A DNA stretch of 64,000 nt from Lachnospiraceae bacterium. Lineage in GTDB: Bacteria; Bacillota; Clostridia; Lachnospirales; Lachnospiraceae. Positions within the stretch are counted from its first letter, which is position 1, and each line of letters begins with the position of its first letter. The stretch is taken from NCBI GenBank assembly GCA_902363825.1, contig CABJBK010000004.1, positions 1-64,000 on the forward strand, written 5' to 3'. This document shows, one piece after another, positions 9,090-20,117 of the stretch. Under the pieces are notes generated by a model. It saw only the letters and a list, made by a program, of their open reading frames with translations. It was not told where the DNA came from and made no database searches. The translations under genes and the position numbers were made by a program.

Positions 9090-10172
9090 TTATGCAAATT
9101 GTTTTGTCTTATAAGATACCAATCCTTTTACTAAACACCCTATGGCAAAACAAATATTTATTCCCAGTACAATATACCATATCTCATATATGTCATTTAC
9201 AATTCCCGTCATGACAAGAAAAATCGGCATAGAATCTACTATAAGCCAAATGATTCCCCCGAAAAACATCCTTATCAATACAGGAAGTCCCCAACATACA
9301 GCCGCAATAATTACTGCACCAAAAGAGCTATCCTGATATGCAGAAACGCATAGCGTAATGGTGCATAACGATAAAAGTGCCTGAAAAGCTAATCCTAATA
9401 AAATGCCCAGATATTTCGAAAATAATACAGGTTGAAGCATATATTGAGAAAGTACCATCCAGGATATATTTTCAAATCCCTTCAAACCATATACCATCCA
9501 GCATAAGACTAAATTGACTAACACAAACCACATAAAAATGAAAATAGTGAATGTAAAAGAAGCCAAAATTTTTGCAGGAACATCTTTTCTTCTTCCTTCT
9601 TCCGTGCTAAAAATTAATGGCAGCATTTTCGTCTGGCTTTCCTCTGCGAAGATGGTCGACACTCCACAAATAATCAATATGCTTCCTAAAATCAATCCAA
9701 ACTGAAGCATTTCTGCGAATACCTTCCATCCCGTTGTATATGCCAAATAAGGTGTTTTCCCAATTTCATCATAAGCTTTTCCCAACTCTGTTTCCCCCAG
9801 AAAATACCTCTCCGTTGGAAGTACACCATTTTCCCATGCTCCATTGGTAAAATATCTTGTAACAAAATCATTTAAAAAGTTTCCATCTCTCCACCCTGGC
9901 ATATTTTCCTCAAATTTTGTAGGCAAACCATATTTTTCAATTATTTGATTCACTTTTTCATCCGTCAAATCACCTTCAAATTCTTCCGTAATCTTCCGAT
10001 TCATCTGCACTGCTTCATAACCGGAATAAAACTTCCCATCTACTGTCGCTATTTCTCCCCCTACTTCCGCAAACCAAAAATACAGAAACAGCAATCCTGT
10101 CGCAGCCAGCATTCCTATTTTGAATATTTTATTCTGAAAAAGTTTAAAAAGCTCCATCTTATAAAGTCGCAT
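9090..10172 (-). CDS. ABC-2 type transporter permease
   Basis: 360 residues. One membrane segment near the N-terminus (about 19-35) is followed by an extracellular domain of some 110 residues and then about five membrane helices, ending with a short cytoplasmic tail. This is the layout of ABC-2 permeases that pair with separate ATPases for lipid, antibiotic or peptide export. It overlaps the end of the ATPase gene by 14 bases and has a GGGGGAG ribosome binding site, so the two are coupled. It is the last gene of the sigma factor operon. Substrate cannot be told. Confidence 0.8.
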   Translation of the reverse strand: MRLYKMELFKLFQNKIFKIGMLAATGLLFLYFWFAEVGGEIATVDGKFYSGYEAVQMNRKITEEFEGDLTDEKVNQIIEKYGLPTKFEENMPGWRDGNFLNDFVTRYFTNGAWENGVLPTERYFLGETELGKAYDEIGKTPYLAYTTGWKVFAEMLQFGLILGSILIICGVSTIFAEESQTKMLPLIFSTEEGRRKDVPAKILASFTFTIFIFMWFVLVNLVLCWMVYGLKGFENISWMVLSQYMLQPVLFSKYLGILLGLAFQALLSLCTITLCVSAYQDSSFGAVIIAAVCWGLPVLIRMFFGGIIWLIVDSMPIFLVMTGIVNDIYEIWYIVLGINICFAIGCLVKGLVSYKTKQFA

Positions 10173-11049
10173 TTTTTTCTCCCCCTGTTATTTGTGTATG
10201 ATAAAGATACGCATCTTCCAGTGTACTTTCCACATTTTCTGCACCTGCAACCGGCTGTCTTTCTGAAACAATTCTTAGCTCAACATTTTCTCCGCTACTT
10301 CTCATATTGCTTACAATAAAACTACTGGTTATCTGCCCTGCTTCTTTTTCAGAAACAATACACTTCCAAACACATCCTTCCACTTTGTCAGTAATCTCTT
10401 TCTCCGTTCCTTCTTGAATCAGTTCTCCATTCTTCATAATCAAAATGCGGTCTGCAATATAATCGATATCAGATACGATATGTGTAGACAGTAAAACCAT
10501 CCTATTTTTTCCAAGTGAACTAATCACATTGCGAAAACGCACTCTCTCCTTGGGATCAAGCCCTGCTGTAGGCTCATCTAAAATCAGAATTTCAGGATTA
10601 TTCAGAAGTGCCTGTGCAATTCCTATTCTTCGTATCATACCTCCTGAAAAAGTCTTCAATTTTTTCTTCTTCACATTTTTTAACTCTACCATATCCAAAA
10701 GTTCGTCAATACGACTATCGGCATAATCTTCCGGCAGTGCTTTCAATGCCGCCATATATCGCAGGAAGCGTTCCGCAGTAAAATTACCATAATATCCAAA
10801 CTCTTGTGGTAAATAACCCAATAACCTGCGATACTCTGCTCCCATACTGGCTATCCCAATATTATCGCAATAAATACTTCCCCCCGTTGGCTGCAAAACA
10901 CCACAGATCAATCTCATTAATGTTGTTTTTCCCGCACCATTTTCTCCCAACAGTCCATACACTCCATTTGTAAATGTATAATTGAATGTTCTGACTGCTT
11001 CTTTATCCCTGTATTTCTTTTGTACATCCATCAACTTTAATTCGTGCAT
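10159..11049 (-). CDS. ABC transporter ATPase, ABC-2 type
   Basis: 296 residues with Walker A GENGAGKTT near residue 36, signature FSGGMIRRIGIAQ near 135, Walker B ILILDEPTAGLDP near 158 and the H-loop LLSTH near 190. The C-terminal 80 residues are the extra domain common in BcrA-like ATPases of bacitracin and lantibiotic exporters. It overlaps the upstream membrane protein gene by 13 bases and the permease gene by 14. It presumably energises the permease encoded just downstream; resistance or envelope stress is a likely role given the ECF sigma factor in the same operon. Confidence 0.9.
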   Translation of the reverse strand: MHELKLMDVQKKYRDKEAVRTFNYTFTNGVYGLLGENGAGKTTLMRLICGVLQPTGGSIYCDNIGIASMGAEYRRLLGYLPQEFGYYGNFTAERFLRYMAALKALPEDYADSRIDELLDMVELKNVKKKKLKTFSGGMIRRIGIAQALLNNPEILILDEPTAGLDPKERVRFRNVISSLGKNRMVLLSTHIVSDIDYIADRILIMKNGELIQEGTEKEITDKVEGCVWKCIVSEKEAGQITSSFIVSNMRSSGENVELRIVSERQPVAGAENVESTLEDAYLYHTQITGGEKNATL

Positions 11050-11801
11050 AATACTTCTCCTTTTTCCATTTTACTAAGCAATTTTTTTATCTGCATTACA
11101 AATAAAAGTCCCGACACAAGAAAAGCTACTGCCCATATCCAAAGAGTTGTTGCAAAAAGTGCTCCCGGAATCGAACCTATTGCTCCATAACTTATTGATA
11201 AAAAGATGGCACTCATGCCAAATAAAGATGAATTCTTTCCTCTTGTTTCCATTGATAAAATCCCTAATGCAGTTATGCTTGATACTAGATATGGAGTTAA
11301 AATATACAGCCCCACCTGTAATAATCCAACGCTCCAATAATAGTTCAAATAGCCAGCTATCAAAAACAATATCATAACATTTATCATCCCCGACAACACC
11401 ATCCATGCAGCAACACACTGCTTTGTATTGAAATAACAGCTTTCACCTAACTCTGCCATTTTTCCAAAGAACAATTTATCAATTACACAAATAGCAGTTA
11501 TACTAAGAATACCTGCTCCAACCATACATACAATAATCATCTCATTTTGATTCAATCCAGTATATTGCAATGCTGTAATTGAAATAATTCCCAGACAGAT
11601 AAGAACACCATAAACAACAAAAAACAATTTATCCATATACCAAAATTGATGAAACAAAATATTTTTTGTAGACATCATTGGCATTCTCTGTTTTTCCATT
11701 TCCGCCATCATCGCATGATAAGTCTTTTGTTTTCTTATTTCATCAACATGAACCTGCTCATCTGCCTTTGCAAAAAAAGTCTTTATTTCGCTATCTCTCA
11801 T
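11037..11801 (-). CDS. Multi-spanning membrane protein, probable anti-sigma factor
   Basis: 254 residues. A cytoplasmic N-terminus of about 45 residues (FFAKADEQVHVDEIRKQKTY region) is followed by six or so membrane helices, in pairs. It lies directly behind the ECF sigma gene, which it overlaps by 11 bases. An N-terminal cytosolic arm plus membrane anchor next to a sigma factor is typical of an anti-sigma factor, so I infer that role; no zinc-binding HxxxCxxC motif of the classic ZAS class is present. The start at 11801 is chosen because GGAG sits 8 bases before it, while the ATG at 11807 is too close to that site. Confidence 0.6.
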   Translation of the reverse strand: MRDSEIKTFFAKADEQVHVDEIRKQKTYHAMMAEMEKQRMPMMSTKNILFHQFWYMDKLFFVVYGVLICLGIISITALQYTGLNQNEMIIVCMVGAGILSITAICVIDKLFFGKMAELGESCYFNTKQCVAAWMVLSGMINVMILFLIAGYLNYYWSVGLLQVGLYILTPYLVSSITALGILSMETRGKNSSLFGMSAIFLSISYGAIGSIPGALFATTLWIWAVAFLVSGLLFVMQIKKLLSKMEKGEVLCTN

Positions 11802-12321
11802 AATCATTCTCCATTAACTTTTTTAACTGATTTACACCCAATCGAAATCTTGACTTTGTAGTCGAAATACTGCACCCCATAATCTTTGCAATATCTTTAA
11901 ATTTCATTTCTTCATAAATACGCAGAATAATAACTTCCCTCGTATCCTGCGAAAGTTTCTTTAATAAATTTCTCAGATAAACGGCATCCTCCGCTTCGAT
12001 CAGCATATCTTTATTATTTGGAATTTTATCAATCTCCTGCCATTCGATGGCTGTTACTTTTTCTTTCTTATCCCGGAAATAATTAAAACATATATTTCTT
12101 GCAATCGTCAGGAGATAGCCTTTAAGATTATGATGTTTATAGGAAGTTCCATATTTCATAAATTTCAAAAAAGTTTCCTGAGCAATGTCGTAGGCATCAT
12201 CCTCTGTTTGAACCATATATAGACAAAAGCGATAAATATCTGCATAATATCGTTCAATAATAATACCGACTGCTTCCTTATTTCCGCTATGTACTTTTTG
12301 AATCAATTCACTGTCTTTCAT
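11791..12321 (-). CDS. ECF-type RNA polymerase sigma factor
   Basis: 176 residues with sigma-70 region 2 (ADIYRFCLYMVQTEDDAYDI and TFLKFMK) and region 4 (LSQDTREVIILRIYEEMKFKDI, CSISTTKSRF), with no regions 1 or 3, as in extracytoplasmic function sigma factors. A longer frame starts at 12339, but the only good ribosome binding site (TTGGAG) fits the ATG at 12321. It heads an operon with a probable membrane anti-sigma factor and an ABC-2 exporter. An AAC-rich stretch upstream (about 12380-12395, minus strand) could be an ECF-type -35 element and hence autoregulation, but the -10 is not clear. Confidence 0.88.
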   Translation of the reverse strand: MKDSELIQKVHSGNKEAVGIIIERYYADIYRFCLYMVQTEDDAYDIAQETFLKFMKYGTSYKHHNLKGYLLTIARNICFNYFRDKKEKVTAIEWQEIDKIPNNKDMLIEAEDAVYLRNLLKKLSQDTREVIILRIYEEMKFKDIAKIMGCSISTTKSRFRLGVNQLKKLMENDYER

Positions 12322-12549
12322 AGCGTTTTCTCCAATCATAAAACGTCTTGCATTTTATATAACCACTACAAAGTAAAAAAAGTTCACTATAAAATTATTT
12401 TTTAATATTTTTTGCCATTCATTCTCAAATACGCACAATAGCTCGCTTAATTCTACTTCCTGCAATTTATTATATAACTATTTTCCGCACCTGCGTTTAT
12501 ATTATGTTCAAACCAGATGCGACTGGAAATGTCTTATCCATGCATAAAG

Positions 12550-12583
12550 AAAAGTCCCATAAACACTGGGTTTATGGGACTTT
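12550..12583 (-). terminator. Terminator of gdhA
   Basis: Arms AAAGTCCCATAAAC (12551-12564) and GTTTATGGGACTTT (12570-12583) pair perfectly. On the minus strand the hairpin is followed by TTTTCTTT, 30 bases past the gdhA stop. The rest of the 12340-12614 gap holds only AT-rich upstream sequence of the sigma operon. Confidence 0.85.
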
Positions 12584-12614
12584 CCATATCTTATATTATC
12601 TTAAAAATTCTAAA

Positions 12615-13964
<1,350 letters not shown>

Positions 13965-14146
13965 TTATGTAATTTTGATTTATATACATCAACATTTTTA
14001 TTTTATTAGTTTTTTTTCGAAATAGCAACTGCTTTTCTACCAGTTTTTGTTTGTTTTTTCTGATTTTTTTTATTATTTCTTTCATCTTTGTCAACATTAT
14101 TCCATATGATTATGTTGGTAAAAACTTCAGTTTATAATAATCGTTC

Positions 14147-14743
14147 TCAGTCTTCGATGATCCGTCCCTTCGCTGCATTTGGCGCGATCATTTTTTCATA
14201 GGCATACTGCCACAGTTCTCTGGATCCTTCCGCCGTCTTTTTGTTTCTTCCAAGGATCTGGGAAAGATGCACTCCATGTTCCAGCCATGCCTTTCCATCT
14301 GTGGCATCGTTTAACATGACCGGCTGGATGTTGTCCATCGTATGGGCAAAGTTCGCCTCCGGCGTCTCATATGCCTCAAACTCTTCCCACAGCGCCATCA
14401 GTTTTCCGCCCTGTTCTTCCGGAAGCAAACCGAAAATGCGCTTTGCCGCTTTTTCCTCCCTCTCACGCTGCGTCTTTTTTCCCTCTTCATCATAAGCATA
14501 GGTGTCACCCGCATCGATTTCGACCAGATCATGGATCAAAAGCATCATAACGGTCTTTAAAACATCTATTTTTTCATTGGCATACTCCGCGAGCAACACG
14601 GTCATGATCGCCATATGCCATGCATGTTCCGCATCGTTTTCCTTCCGCTCGCCATCGGTGAGATAGGTCTGTCTTCCGATAAATTTTTCTTTGTCGATCT
14701 CCCGGAAAAAATCAAACTGTTTCTCTAATCTCTCATTGTCCAT
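14147..14743 (-). CDS. HD-domain phosphohydrolase, YfbR/5'-deoxynucleotidase-like
   Basis: 198 residues. Metal ligands of an HD domain are visible: H in NDAEHAWHMA, HD in LLIHDLVEIDAGD, and a later D in HTMDNIQP. The ENDAEHAWH and EIDAGD pattern is that of the YfbR/HDDC2 family, which removes phosphate from deoxynucleoside monophosphates. The ATG at 14743 is preferred over that at 14767 because GGGAGAAGGA lies directly upstream. No operon partner; the next gene is a transposase remnant. Confidence 0.8.
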   Translation of the reverse strand: MDNERLEKQFDFFREIDKEKFIGRQTYLTDGERKENDAEHAWHMAIMTVLLAEYANEKIDVLKTVMMLLIHDLVEIDAGDTYAYDEEGKKTQREREEKAAKRIFGLLPEEQGGKLMALWEEFEAYETPEANFAHTMDNIQPVMLNDATDGKAWLEHGVHLSQILGRNKKTAEGSRELWQYAYEKMIAPNAAKGRIIED

Positions 14744-14825
14744 CTTTTTCCTTCTCCCAGTTATCACTTATCCTATTTTCTGCCGGACACAAGCTTCATA
14801 TACTGCTTTCCAGTCATACTCCGGC

Positions 14826-15011
14826 TCAAACGCCCTCTGACCTGCCTTCCTCATAGCTCTGCTGTCCCAGCTGGCGCAGGGTCTCTTCCTCATCATATTC
14901 AAAGATACACATCGCTATGGCCTCCTCCCTGTATTTTAACAGGAAATCCCGCAGGATTCCTTCCCTGATGCAGGTATCCACCGTATGTTTTACCGCTTCT
15001 TCCCGTCCCAT
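14826..15011 (-). pseudogene. C-terminal remnant of a PD-(D/E)XK (Rpn-family) transposase-like nuclease
   Basis: Only 61 residues remain. The pattern CIREGILRDFLLKYREEA followed by acidic EYDEEETLRQ and YEEGRSEG is that of the C-terminus of recombination-promoting nuclease (Rpn)/PDDEXK transposase proteins, which are normally about 300 residues. The nuclease core is missing and the reading frame ends soon after the conserved EEGR repeat. A weak ATG is present, but I read it as a decayed fragment and not as a functional small gene. Confidence 0.6.
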
Positions 15012-15092
15012 GCTTTTATATATTTATCTTAGCACACGCCGATTATTGGGACAAATTAAATTATTATAAATAATTCCTCAAAGACCGACAAA

Positions 15093-15124
15093 ATGAGCGG
15101 TCTGCATCAACTCAGGCCGCTCAT
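15093..15124 (-). terminator. Terminator of the fatty acid operon
   Basis: Arms ATGAGCGG (15093-15100) and CCGCTCAT (15117-15124) with a TTTTG run on the minus strand. It lies 64 bases beyond the stop of the MarR gene, the last gene of the operon. Confidence 0.65.
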
Positions 15125-15187
15125 CTTGCTTCATTATTGTATTGTATATTGTAAAATTATTGCCACAACTCACACGACACGTTTCCT

Positions 15188-15661
15188 TTAGGAAAACATA
15201 TCGTTCATCAACTCTCCGATCTTATAATTGATCTGGAAAGAATCCTTTAATTTACCGAGTACGTCGATGAGGAAACGGATCTCCTCCTCGGAAAGTCCCT
15301 GTGTCACCCGCTCGATCAATATCTTATGAAAATTTTCATGGTGATGATAAGCGCGCACCCCTTTGTCTGTGAGGGAAATCTGCACGACACGTTTATCCTC
15401 TTCGCTTCGTTTTCGATTTACATAACTCTTCTTTTCTAAACCGTTCATGGACTTTGTAAGCGTCCCGGTCGTAATGGACAACTGTCTGGCGATCTCCGTC
15501 ATCTTTTTGGGCTCCCCGATCCCGATGGCTTCGATCACATGCATATCATTTGTCGTGATATCCTTGAATTCTCCGGTTATTAAGGATTTTGACTCAATCT
15601 CCATAATATCCTTCATGATCCATACCAGCAATCTGCTCAGTGTTTCTTCTCTATTGCCCAT
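15188..15661 (-). CDS. fabT: MarR-family repressor of fatty acid synthesis, FabT-like
   Basis: 157 residues with the MarR winged helix-turn-helix: TEIARQLSITTGTLTKSMNGLEKK covers the recognition region at about residues 57-80, followed by the wing EEDKRVVQISLTDKG. A MarR protein inside a fab operon is FabT in streptococci, enterococci and clostridia, a repressor helped by acyl-ACP. Here it is the last gene, behind fabH, so it would feed back on its own operon. FabT-like operators are present at the operon promoter (22995-23039), which supports the call. GAGGAG lies upstream of the ATG. Confidence 0.85.
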   Translation of the reverse strand: MGNREETLSRLLVWIMKDIMEIESKSLITGEFKDITTNDMHVIEAIGIGEPKKMTEIARQLSITTGTLTKSMNGLEKKSYVNRKRSEEDKRVVQISLTDKGVRAYHHHENFHKILIERVTQGLSEEEIRFLIDVLGKLKDSFQINYKIGELMNDMFS

Positions 15662-15674
15662 TTATCTTTCTCCT

Positions 15675-16646
15675 CTACCAGGTAAGTACCGCAGCGCCCC
15701 AGGTAAGTCCTCCGCCAAAGCCCGCAAGGACTATGGTATCTCCCCTCTTTATCCTTCCGCTCTTGTTCAGATCATCCAGAAGGATCGGCACACTTGCTGC
15801 TGATATATTACCACATTTTTGGAGATTTGCGGGAAATTTTTCAATCGGCTGGTGCAGTCTTTTTGCCACCGACTCAATAATACGGATATTTGCCTGATGC
15901 AGGACGAAATGATCTACCTGATCCGGCTCGATTCCCGCCTCCCGGATTGCCCGGGAAATGACATCCGGTACGGTGCGTACCGCAAATTTATATACTGCCT
16001 GCCCGTCCATATGTACATACGCCGGTACAGGTTTTGTCTGTTCCACATAAGGATTCACGATCGGTCTGCCATCGCAGAGGAGTGCCTCGCCGCGCGCACC
16101 GTCAGAACCCTGCACAAGGCTTTTGATCCCCGCATCGCCAGGTTCTTCTTTTATCACCGCCGCTCCGGCTCCATCTCCGAACAGAACGCAGGTTGACCGG
16201 TCTTCCCAGTCCATGATCTTTGAAAGCGTCTCCGCTCCGATCACGAGCGCGTTTTTGTACTGCCCGCTCTTTAAATACGCATATGCCGTATTTAACGCAA
16301 ACAGAAATCCGGAACACGCGGCGCAGATATCGAATGCCACCGCGTTTACCGCTCCAAGCTCCCGCTGTACCTCGCAGGCAAGCGACGGGATCACATGATC
16401 CGGCGTGATCGTTGCCGCCAGGATCAGATCGATCTCTTCCGGTGCAAGCTTCGCCTCGGAAAGTGCGCTTTTTGCCGCCTCGGTCGAAAGAAACGTTGTC
16501 GTCTCCTCCGTAACCAGATGGCGGGTCTCTATCCCGGTTCTGCTCCTGATCCATTCATCGGATGTATCCATGATCCGGCTGAGATCATCATTGGAAACAC
16601 AGTGCCTGGGAAGACAGCTTCCCGTTCCACATATTTTAATTGCCAT
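15675..16646 (-). CDS. fabH: 3-oxoacyl-ACP synthase III
   Basis: 323 residues. It condenses acetyl-CoA with malonyl-ACP to start fatty acid synthesis. The active-site cysteine is C111 in DICAACSGFLF; the histidine lies in VLHQANIRII (about 250) and the asparagine in CGNISAASVP (about 280), so the Cys-His-Asn triad is complete. The C-terminal GFGGGLTWGAAVLTW is canonical. Placed between accDA and fabT, 21 bases behind accDA, though in many Firmicutes fabH opens the operon. Confidence 0.97.
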   Translation of the reverse strand: MAIKICGTGSCLPRHCVSNDDLSRIMDTSDEWIRSRTGIETRHLVTEETTTFLSTEAAKSALSEAKLAPEEIDLILAATITPDHVIPSLACEVQRELGAVNAVAFDICAACSGFLFALNTAYAYLKSGQYKNALVIGAETLSKIMDWEDRSTCVLFGDGAGAAVIKEEPGDAGIKSLVQGSDGARGEALLCDGRPIVNPYVEQTKPVPAYVHMDGQAVYKFAVRTVPDVISRAIREAGIEPDQVDHFVLHQANIRIIESVAKRLHQPIEKFPANLQKCGNISAASVPILLDDLNKSGRIKRGDTIVLAGFGGGLTWGAAVLTW

Positions 16647-16667
16647 ATTGATTTGTCTCCTCTGTTG

Positions 16668-18371
16668 TTAAAAGGCGCGGAAACGTCTGTATCTTTCCTC
16701 TGCCAGTTCTTCTCCGGTCTTTCCGGATTCTCTTTCTAAAAATTCCCGGATGTTTACCTTCATATAGCGGGCAATGGAGTCCAATGCCTTGCTGTCTGCT
16801 CCTCCATATTCCGGAATAATTTTATCAACGATGTGAAGCTCATGCAAGTCATGCGCTGTGATCTTCATGACACCGGCAGCTTCTTTCGCGCGCTTGGAAT
16901 CTTTCCAGAGGATCGACGCAAAACCTTCCGGCGAAAGCACGGAATAAGTCGCATTTTCCATCATCCAGACTTCATTGCCGACAGACAATGCCAGCGCGCC
17001 ACCGCTTCCGCCTTCTCCGATCATCATACAGAGGATCGGTACCTTTAACGCGGACATCTCATACAGGTTTCTGGCGATCGCTTCCGCCTGACCACGCTCC
17101 TCCGCTTCCATTCCACAGAACGCGCCGGAAGTATTGACAAACGTGATGACCGGGCGGTTGAATTTTTCTGCCTGTTTCATCAGACGCAGCGCTTTCCGGT
17201 AGCCCTCCGGAGACGGCATACCATAATTGTGCTTTAAGCAGTCCTTTAAGTCCTTTCCTTTCTGGACACCGATCACGGTAACCGGCTGTCCGTCAAGATA
17301 GGCAACACCGCCGAGAATTGCCGGATCATCCCCAAAATAACGGTCTCCGTGCATTTCCATAAATCCGTCAAAGATTGCCTCGATGTATTCCCCGGAAGAA
17401 ATACGGCTCACTTTACGCGCCATCTCTACTTTTTCCCAGGCGTCCTTAAGCGGTGTCTTCGCCGCACGCTCACGCATCAGTTCGCTCGGAGCCGCGGAAA
17501 GCTGTTCGTTCTTTTCGAGGTTGACAAAGCCCTCTCTTTTATGATGCAGCTTTAAAATATCGTATAAGGTTTTCTTCAAGTCTTTTCTTTCTACGATGCG
17601 GTCCACAAAACCATGCTCCACCTGGAACTCCGAACGCTGGAATCCGGCCGGAAGTTTCTGTCCGATGGTCTGCTCGATCACACGCGGTCCGGCAAAACCG
17701 ATCAGTGCTTTCGGCTCTGCTAAAATGATATCCCCAAGCATCGCAAAGCTGGCAGTCATACCGCCGGTGGTCGGATCCGTTAAGACCGGCATATACAAAA
17801 GGCCGGCTTTTGAATGTTTCTTTAACGCTGCGGATGTCTTCGCCATCTGCATCAAAGATACGATACCTTCCTGCATTCTGGCACCACCGGAACAGCAGAA
17901 TAAGATGACCGGAAGTTTTTCTTCCGTCGCGCGCTCTACTGCCGCCGCAATTTTTTCTCCAACTACATGACCCATGCTTCCCATTAAAAATCTGGCATCT
18001 ACCACACCAAGCACCGTATCCTCCCCGTAGATCTGGGCTTTTCCGATGACAACGCCTTCTTTTAAGCCCGTTTTTTCCTGCACTGCGTGCAGTTTTTCCT
18101 CATATCCCGGGAATCCGAGCGGATTTCCACCTTCAATGTCGTCAAACCAGGAGGTAAAGCTTCCGGTATCCGCCACCATTTTGATACGGTTTTTGGCATT
18201 GACACGGAAATATCCGCCGCACTCCGGGCATACATAGAGCCGTCTGATCGCTTCCGCGCGGTCTACCTTTTTCCCGCACGCCTTACAGTCTACGGTTTCC
18301 GGCTTTGCTTCCTGTTTTAATTCTGCTTTGATTTCCTTTTTCTGTCTGATTTTTCCTAACAAACTCTCCAT
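16668..18371 (-). CDS. accDA: Fused acetyl-CoA carboxylase carboxyltransferase, beta and alpha subunits
   Basis: 567 residues joining AccD (about 1-285) and AccA (about 300-567) in one chain. It transfers the carboxyl group from carboxybiotin to acetyl-CoA. The AccD zinc finger is visible as CKAC (C29, C32) and CPEC (C48, C51), and the AccD core as [10 protein letters not shown] and GGARMQEG. The AccA half has HGDRYFGDD and the [11 protein letters not shown] oxyanion segment. A longer frame runs to 18452, but GTGGAG lies 7 bases before the ATG at 18371, right at the fabZ stop. Such fusions are known in some Clostridia. No accB or accC is in the operon. Confidence 0.93.
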   Translation of the reverse strand: MESLLGKIRQKKEIKAELKQEAKPETVDCKACGKKVDRAEAIRRLYVCPECGGYFRVNAKNRIKMVADTGSFTSWFDDIEGGNPLGFPGYEEKLHAVQEKTGLKEGVVIGKAQIYGEDTVLGVVDARFLMGSMGHVVGEKIAAAVERATEEKLPVILFCCSGGARMQEGIVSLMQMAKTSAALKKHSKAGLLYMPVLTDPTTGGMTASFAMLGDIILAEPKALIGFAGPRVIEQTIGQKLPAGFQRSEFQVEHGFVDRIVERKDLKKTLYDILKLHHKREGFVNLEKNEQLSAAPSELMRERAAKTPLKDAWEKVEMARKVSRISSGEYIEAIFDGFMEMHGDRYFGDDPAILGGVAYLDGQPVTVIGVQKGKDLKDCLKHNYGMPSPEGYRKALRLMKQAEKFNRPVITFVNTSGAFCGMEAEERGQAEAIARNLYEMSALKVPILCMMIGEGGSGGALALSVGNEVWMMENATYSVLSPEGFASILWKDSKRAKEAAGVMKITAHDLHELHIVDKIIPEYGGADSKALDSIARYMKVNIREFLERESGKTGEELAEERYRRFRAF

Positions 18372-18372
18372 T

Positions 18373-18807
18373 TTATTCTCCACTAATTGCAAATACCAAT
18401 TCTGCCGAAGCGGCAAGTTTTCCATCGACGTAAGCCGCTGCCTTTCCGACACCGATTGGTCCTTTTCGTTTTATGATCTCAGTTTCCAGTGTAAGCACAT
18501 CTCCAGGAACCACTTTCTTTTTGAACTTTGCCTGGTTGATGCCCGCAAAATACGCGGTCTTTCCCCTGTTTTCCTCTTCACTTAAAATCGCGACCGCTCC
18601 GGTCTGTGCAAGTGCTTCGATAATGAGCACGCCCGGCATCACCGGTTCCCCCGGAAAATGCCCTGCGAAAAACGGCTCATTGTAGCTGACACATTTTTTT
18701 CCGACCGCACGCGTTCCGATCTCAAGTTCTTCGATCGTATCGATCAGAAGAAATGGCTGTCTGTGCGGAATGATTTCCATAATCTGCTTTGTCGTCAATA
18801 CGGACAT
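18373..18807 (-). CDS. fabZ: 3-hydroxyacyl-ACP dehydratase
   Basis: 144 residues of hot-dog fold type. Catalytic residues are H50 in [14 protein letters not shown] and E64 in [10 protein letters not shown]. It removes water from 3-hydroxyacyl-ACP. Stop codon and accDA start nearly touch, and the accDA ribosome binding site lies inside the last codons of fabZ. Confidence 0.96.
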   Translation of the reverse strand: MSVLTTKQIMEIIPHRQPFLLIDTIEELEIGTRAVGKKCVSYNEPFFAGHFPGEPVMPGVLIIEALAQTGAVAILSEEENRGKTAYFAGINQAKFKKKVVPGDVLTLETEIIKRKGPIGVGKAAAYVDGKLAASAELVFAISGE

Positions 18808-18850
18808 ATGGATGCTTCCTTTCTCTATCTAAAACCTTCTCCCAAACTTC

Positions 18851-20083
18851 CTACTGATATTTCTTTAACAAAATACTGGAGTTATGACCGCCAAATCCGA
18901 GGGAATTGCTGAGTGCGTAAGTAAAATCTTCCTCGTATGGCTCTTTGCAGTAATCCAGATCGATCTCCTCATCCGGTGTCGTATAACCAACCGTTTTGTG
19001 GATGTAACCTTCCTCTAACTCTTTTACGCAGGTAACAAATTCCAGCGCACCTGCTGCCCCAAGCAGATGTCCAACCATGGATTTTGTGGAATTGATATGG
19101 ATGTCCTTTGCGTGTTCCCCAAACGCCTTTTTGATCGCGCGTGTCTCGAACAGATCGTTGTGATGTGTTCCGGTTCCGTGCGCATTTATATAAGTAATTT
19201 CTTCTTTCGCGATCCCTGCGTCAGCAACCGCGTTTTCCATTGCCTTTGCAGCGCCGGATCCGTCTTCTTCCGGGGAAGTGATGTGATATGCGTCACTGCT
19301 GCATCCGTAACCTACCACTTCCGCGTAGATCTTTGCTCCTCTTTTTTTTGCATGCTCGAGTTCCTCTAAAACAACTACTGCCGCACCTTCACCCATGACA
19401 AAACCGCTGCGGTTCTTATCAAACGGAAGTGAGCATTTTGTCTTATCGGTCTCTGTGGATAATGCGGTCAGCGCTGTAAATCCCGCAATTCCGATCGGTG
19501 TTACAGATCCTTCCGTACCACCGCTCACCATCACATCCGCATCCCCGTACTGGATTGTACGGAATGCTTCTCCGATGGAGTTTGTTCCGGTCGCGCACGC
19601 CGTTACCACATTTAAGCTCTTTCCTTTGAGTCCGAACTGAATGGAAACATTTCCTGCTGCCATGTTGGAGATCATCATCGGAACTAAAAGCGGATTTACT
19701 CTGGATGGTCCTTTTTCAAGCAGTTTTTTGTATTCCCGCTCAATCGCCTGCAAACTTCCGACACCGGAGCCGATCGCGCAGCCCACGCGGTACGGATCTT
19801 CCTTTTCCATATCAAGCCCTGCGTCTTCGATCGCTTCCTTTGTCGCAGCCACTGCATACTGGGAAAACGGCTCCATACGCTTTGCGGAACGGAAATCCAT
19901 AAACTCCTTCGGATCAAATCCTTTTACTTCTGCCGCAAGCTTGCATTTGTAATCTGTCGTGTCAAAATGTGTGATCTCGTCAAAACCGATCTTTCCTTCT
20001 TTGACGCCAGCCCAAAACTCCTCTATGTTCAAACCGATCGGGGTGATCGCACCCATGCCGGTCACTACTACTCTTCTGCTCAT
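18851..20083 (-). CDS. fabF: 3-oxoacyl-ACP synthase II
   Basis: 410 residues, full length. The Cys-His-His triad is present: C163 in VTACATGTNS, a histidine in NAHGTGTHHND (about 300) and one in KSMVGHLLGAAG (about 338). It elongates acyl-ACP with malonyl-ACP. One unusual detail is THHND where most FabF have TPLGD; the second residue of the pair does not affect the catalytic histidine. The gene follows fabG by 34 bases. Confidence 0.96.
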   Translation of the reverse strand: MSRRVVVTGMGAITPIGLNIEEFWAGVKEGKIGFDEITHFDTTDYKCKLAAEVKGFDPKEFMDFRSAKRMEPFSQYAVAATKEAIEDAGLDMEKEDPYRVGCAIGSGVGSLQAIEREYKKLLEKGPSRVNPLLVPMMISNMAAGNVSIQFGLKGKSLNVVTACATGTNSIGEAFRTIQYGDADVMVSGGTEGSVTPIGIAGFTALTALSTETDKTKCSLPFDKNRSGFVMGEGAAVVVLEELEHAKKRGAKIYAEVVGYGCSSDAYHITSPEEDGSGAAKAMENAVADAGIAKEEITYINAHGTGTHHNDLFETRAIKKAFGEHAKDIHINSTKSMVGHLLGAAGALEFVTCVKELEEGYIHKTVGYTTPDEEIDLDYCKEPYEEDFTYALSNSLGFGGHNSSILLKKYQ

Positions 20084-20117
20084 AAAAACTTCCTTTCCTT
20101 CCTGCTATTCTGCTCCA

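Noticed and set aside
16102..16554. 150-codon ORF in another frame of fabH
   Set aside because: Arg/Gly-rich shadow frame; the fabH frame has all catalytic residues.
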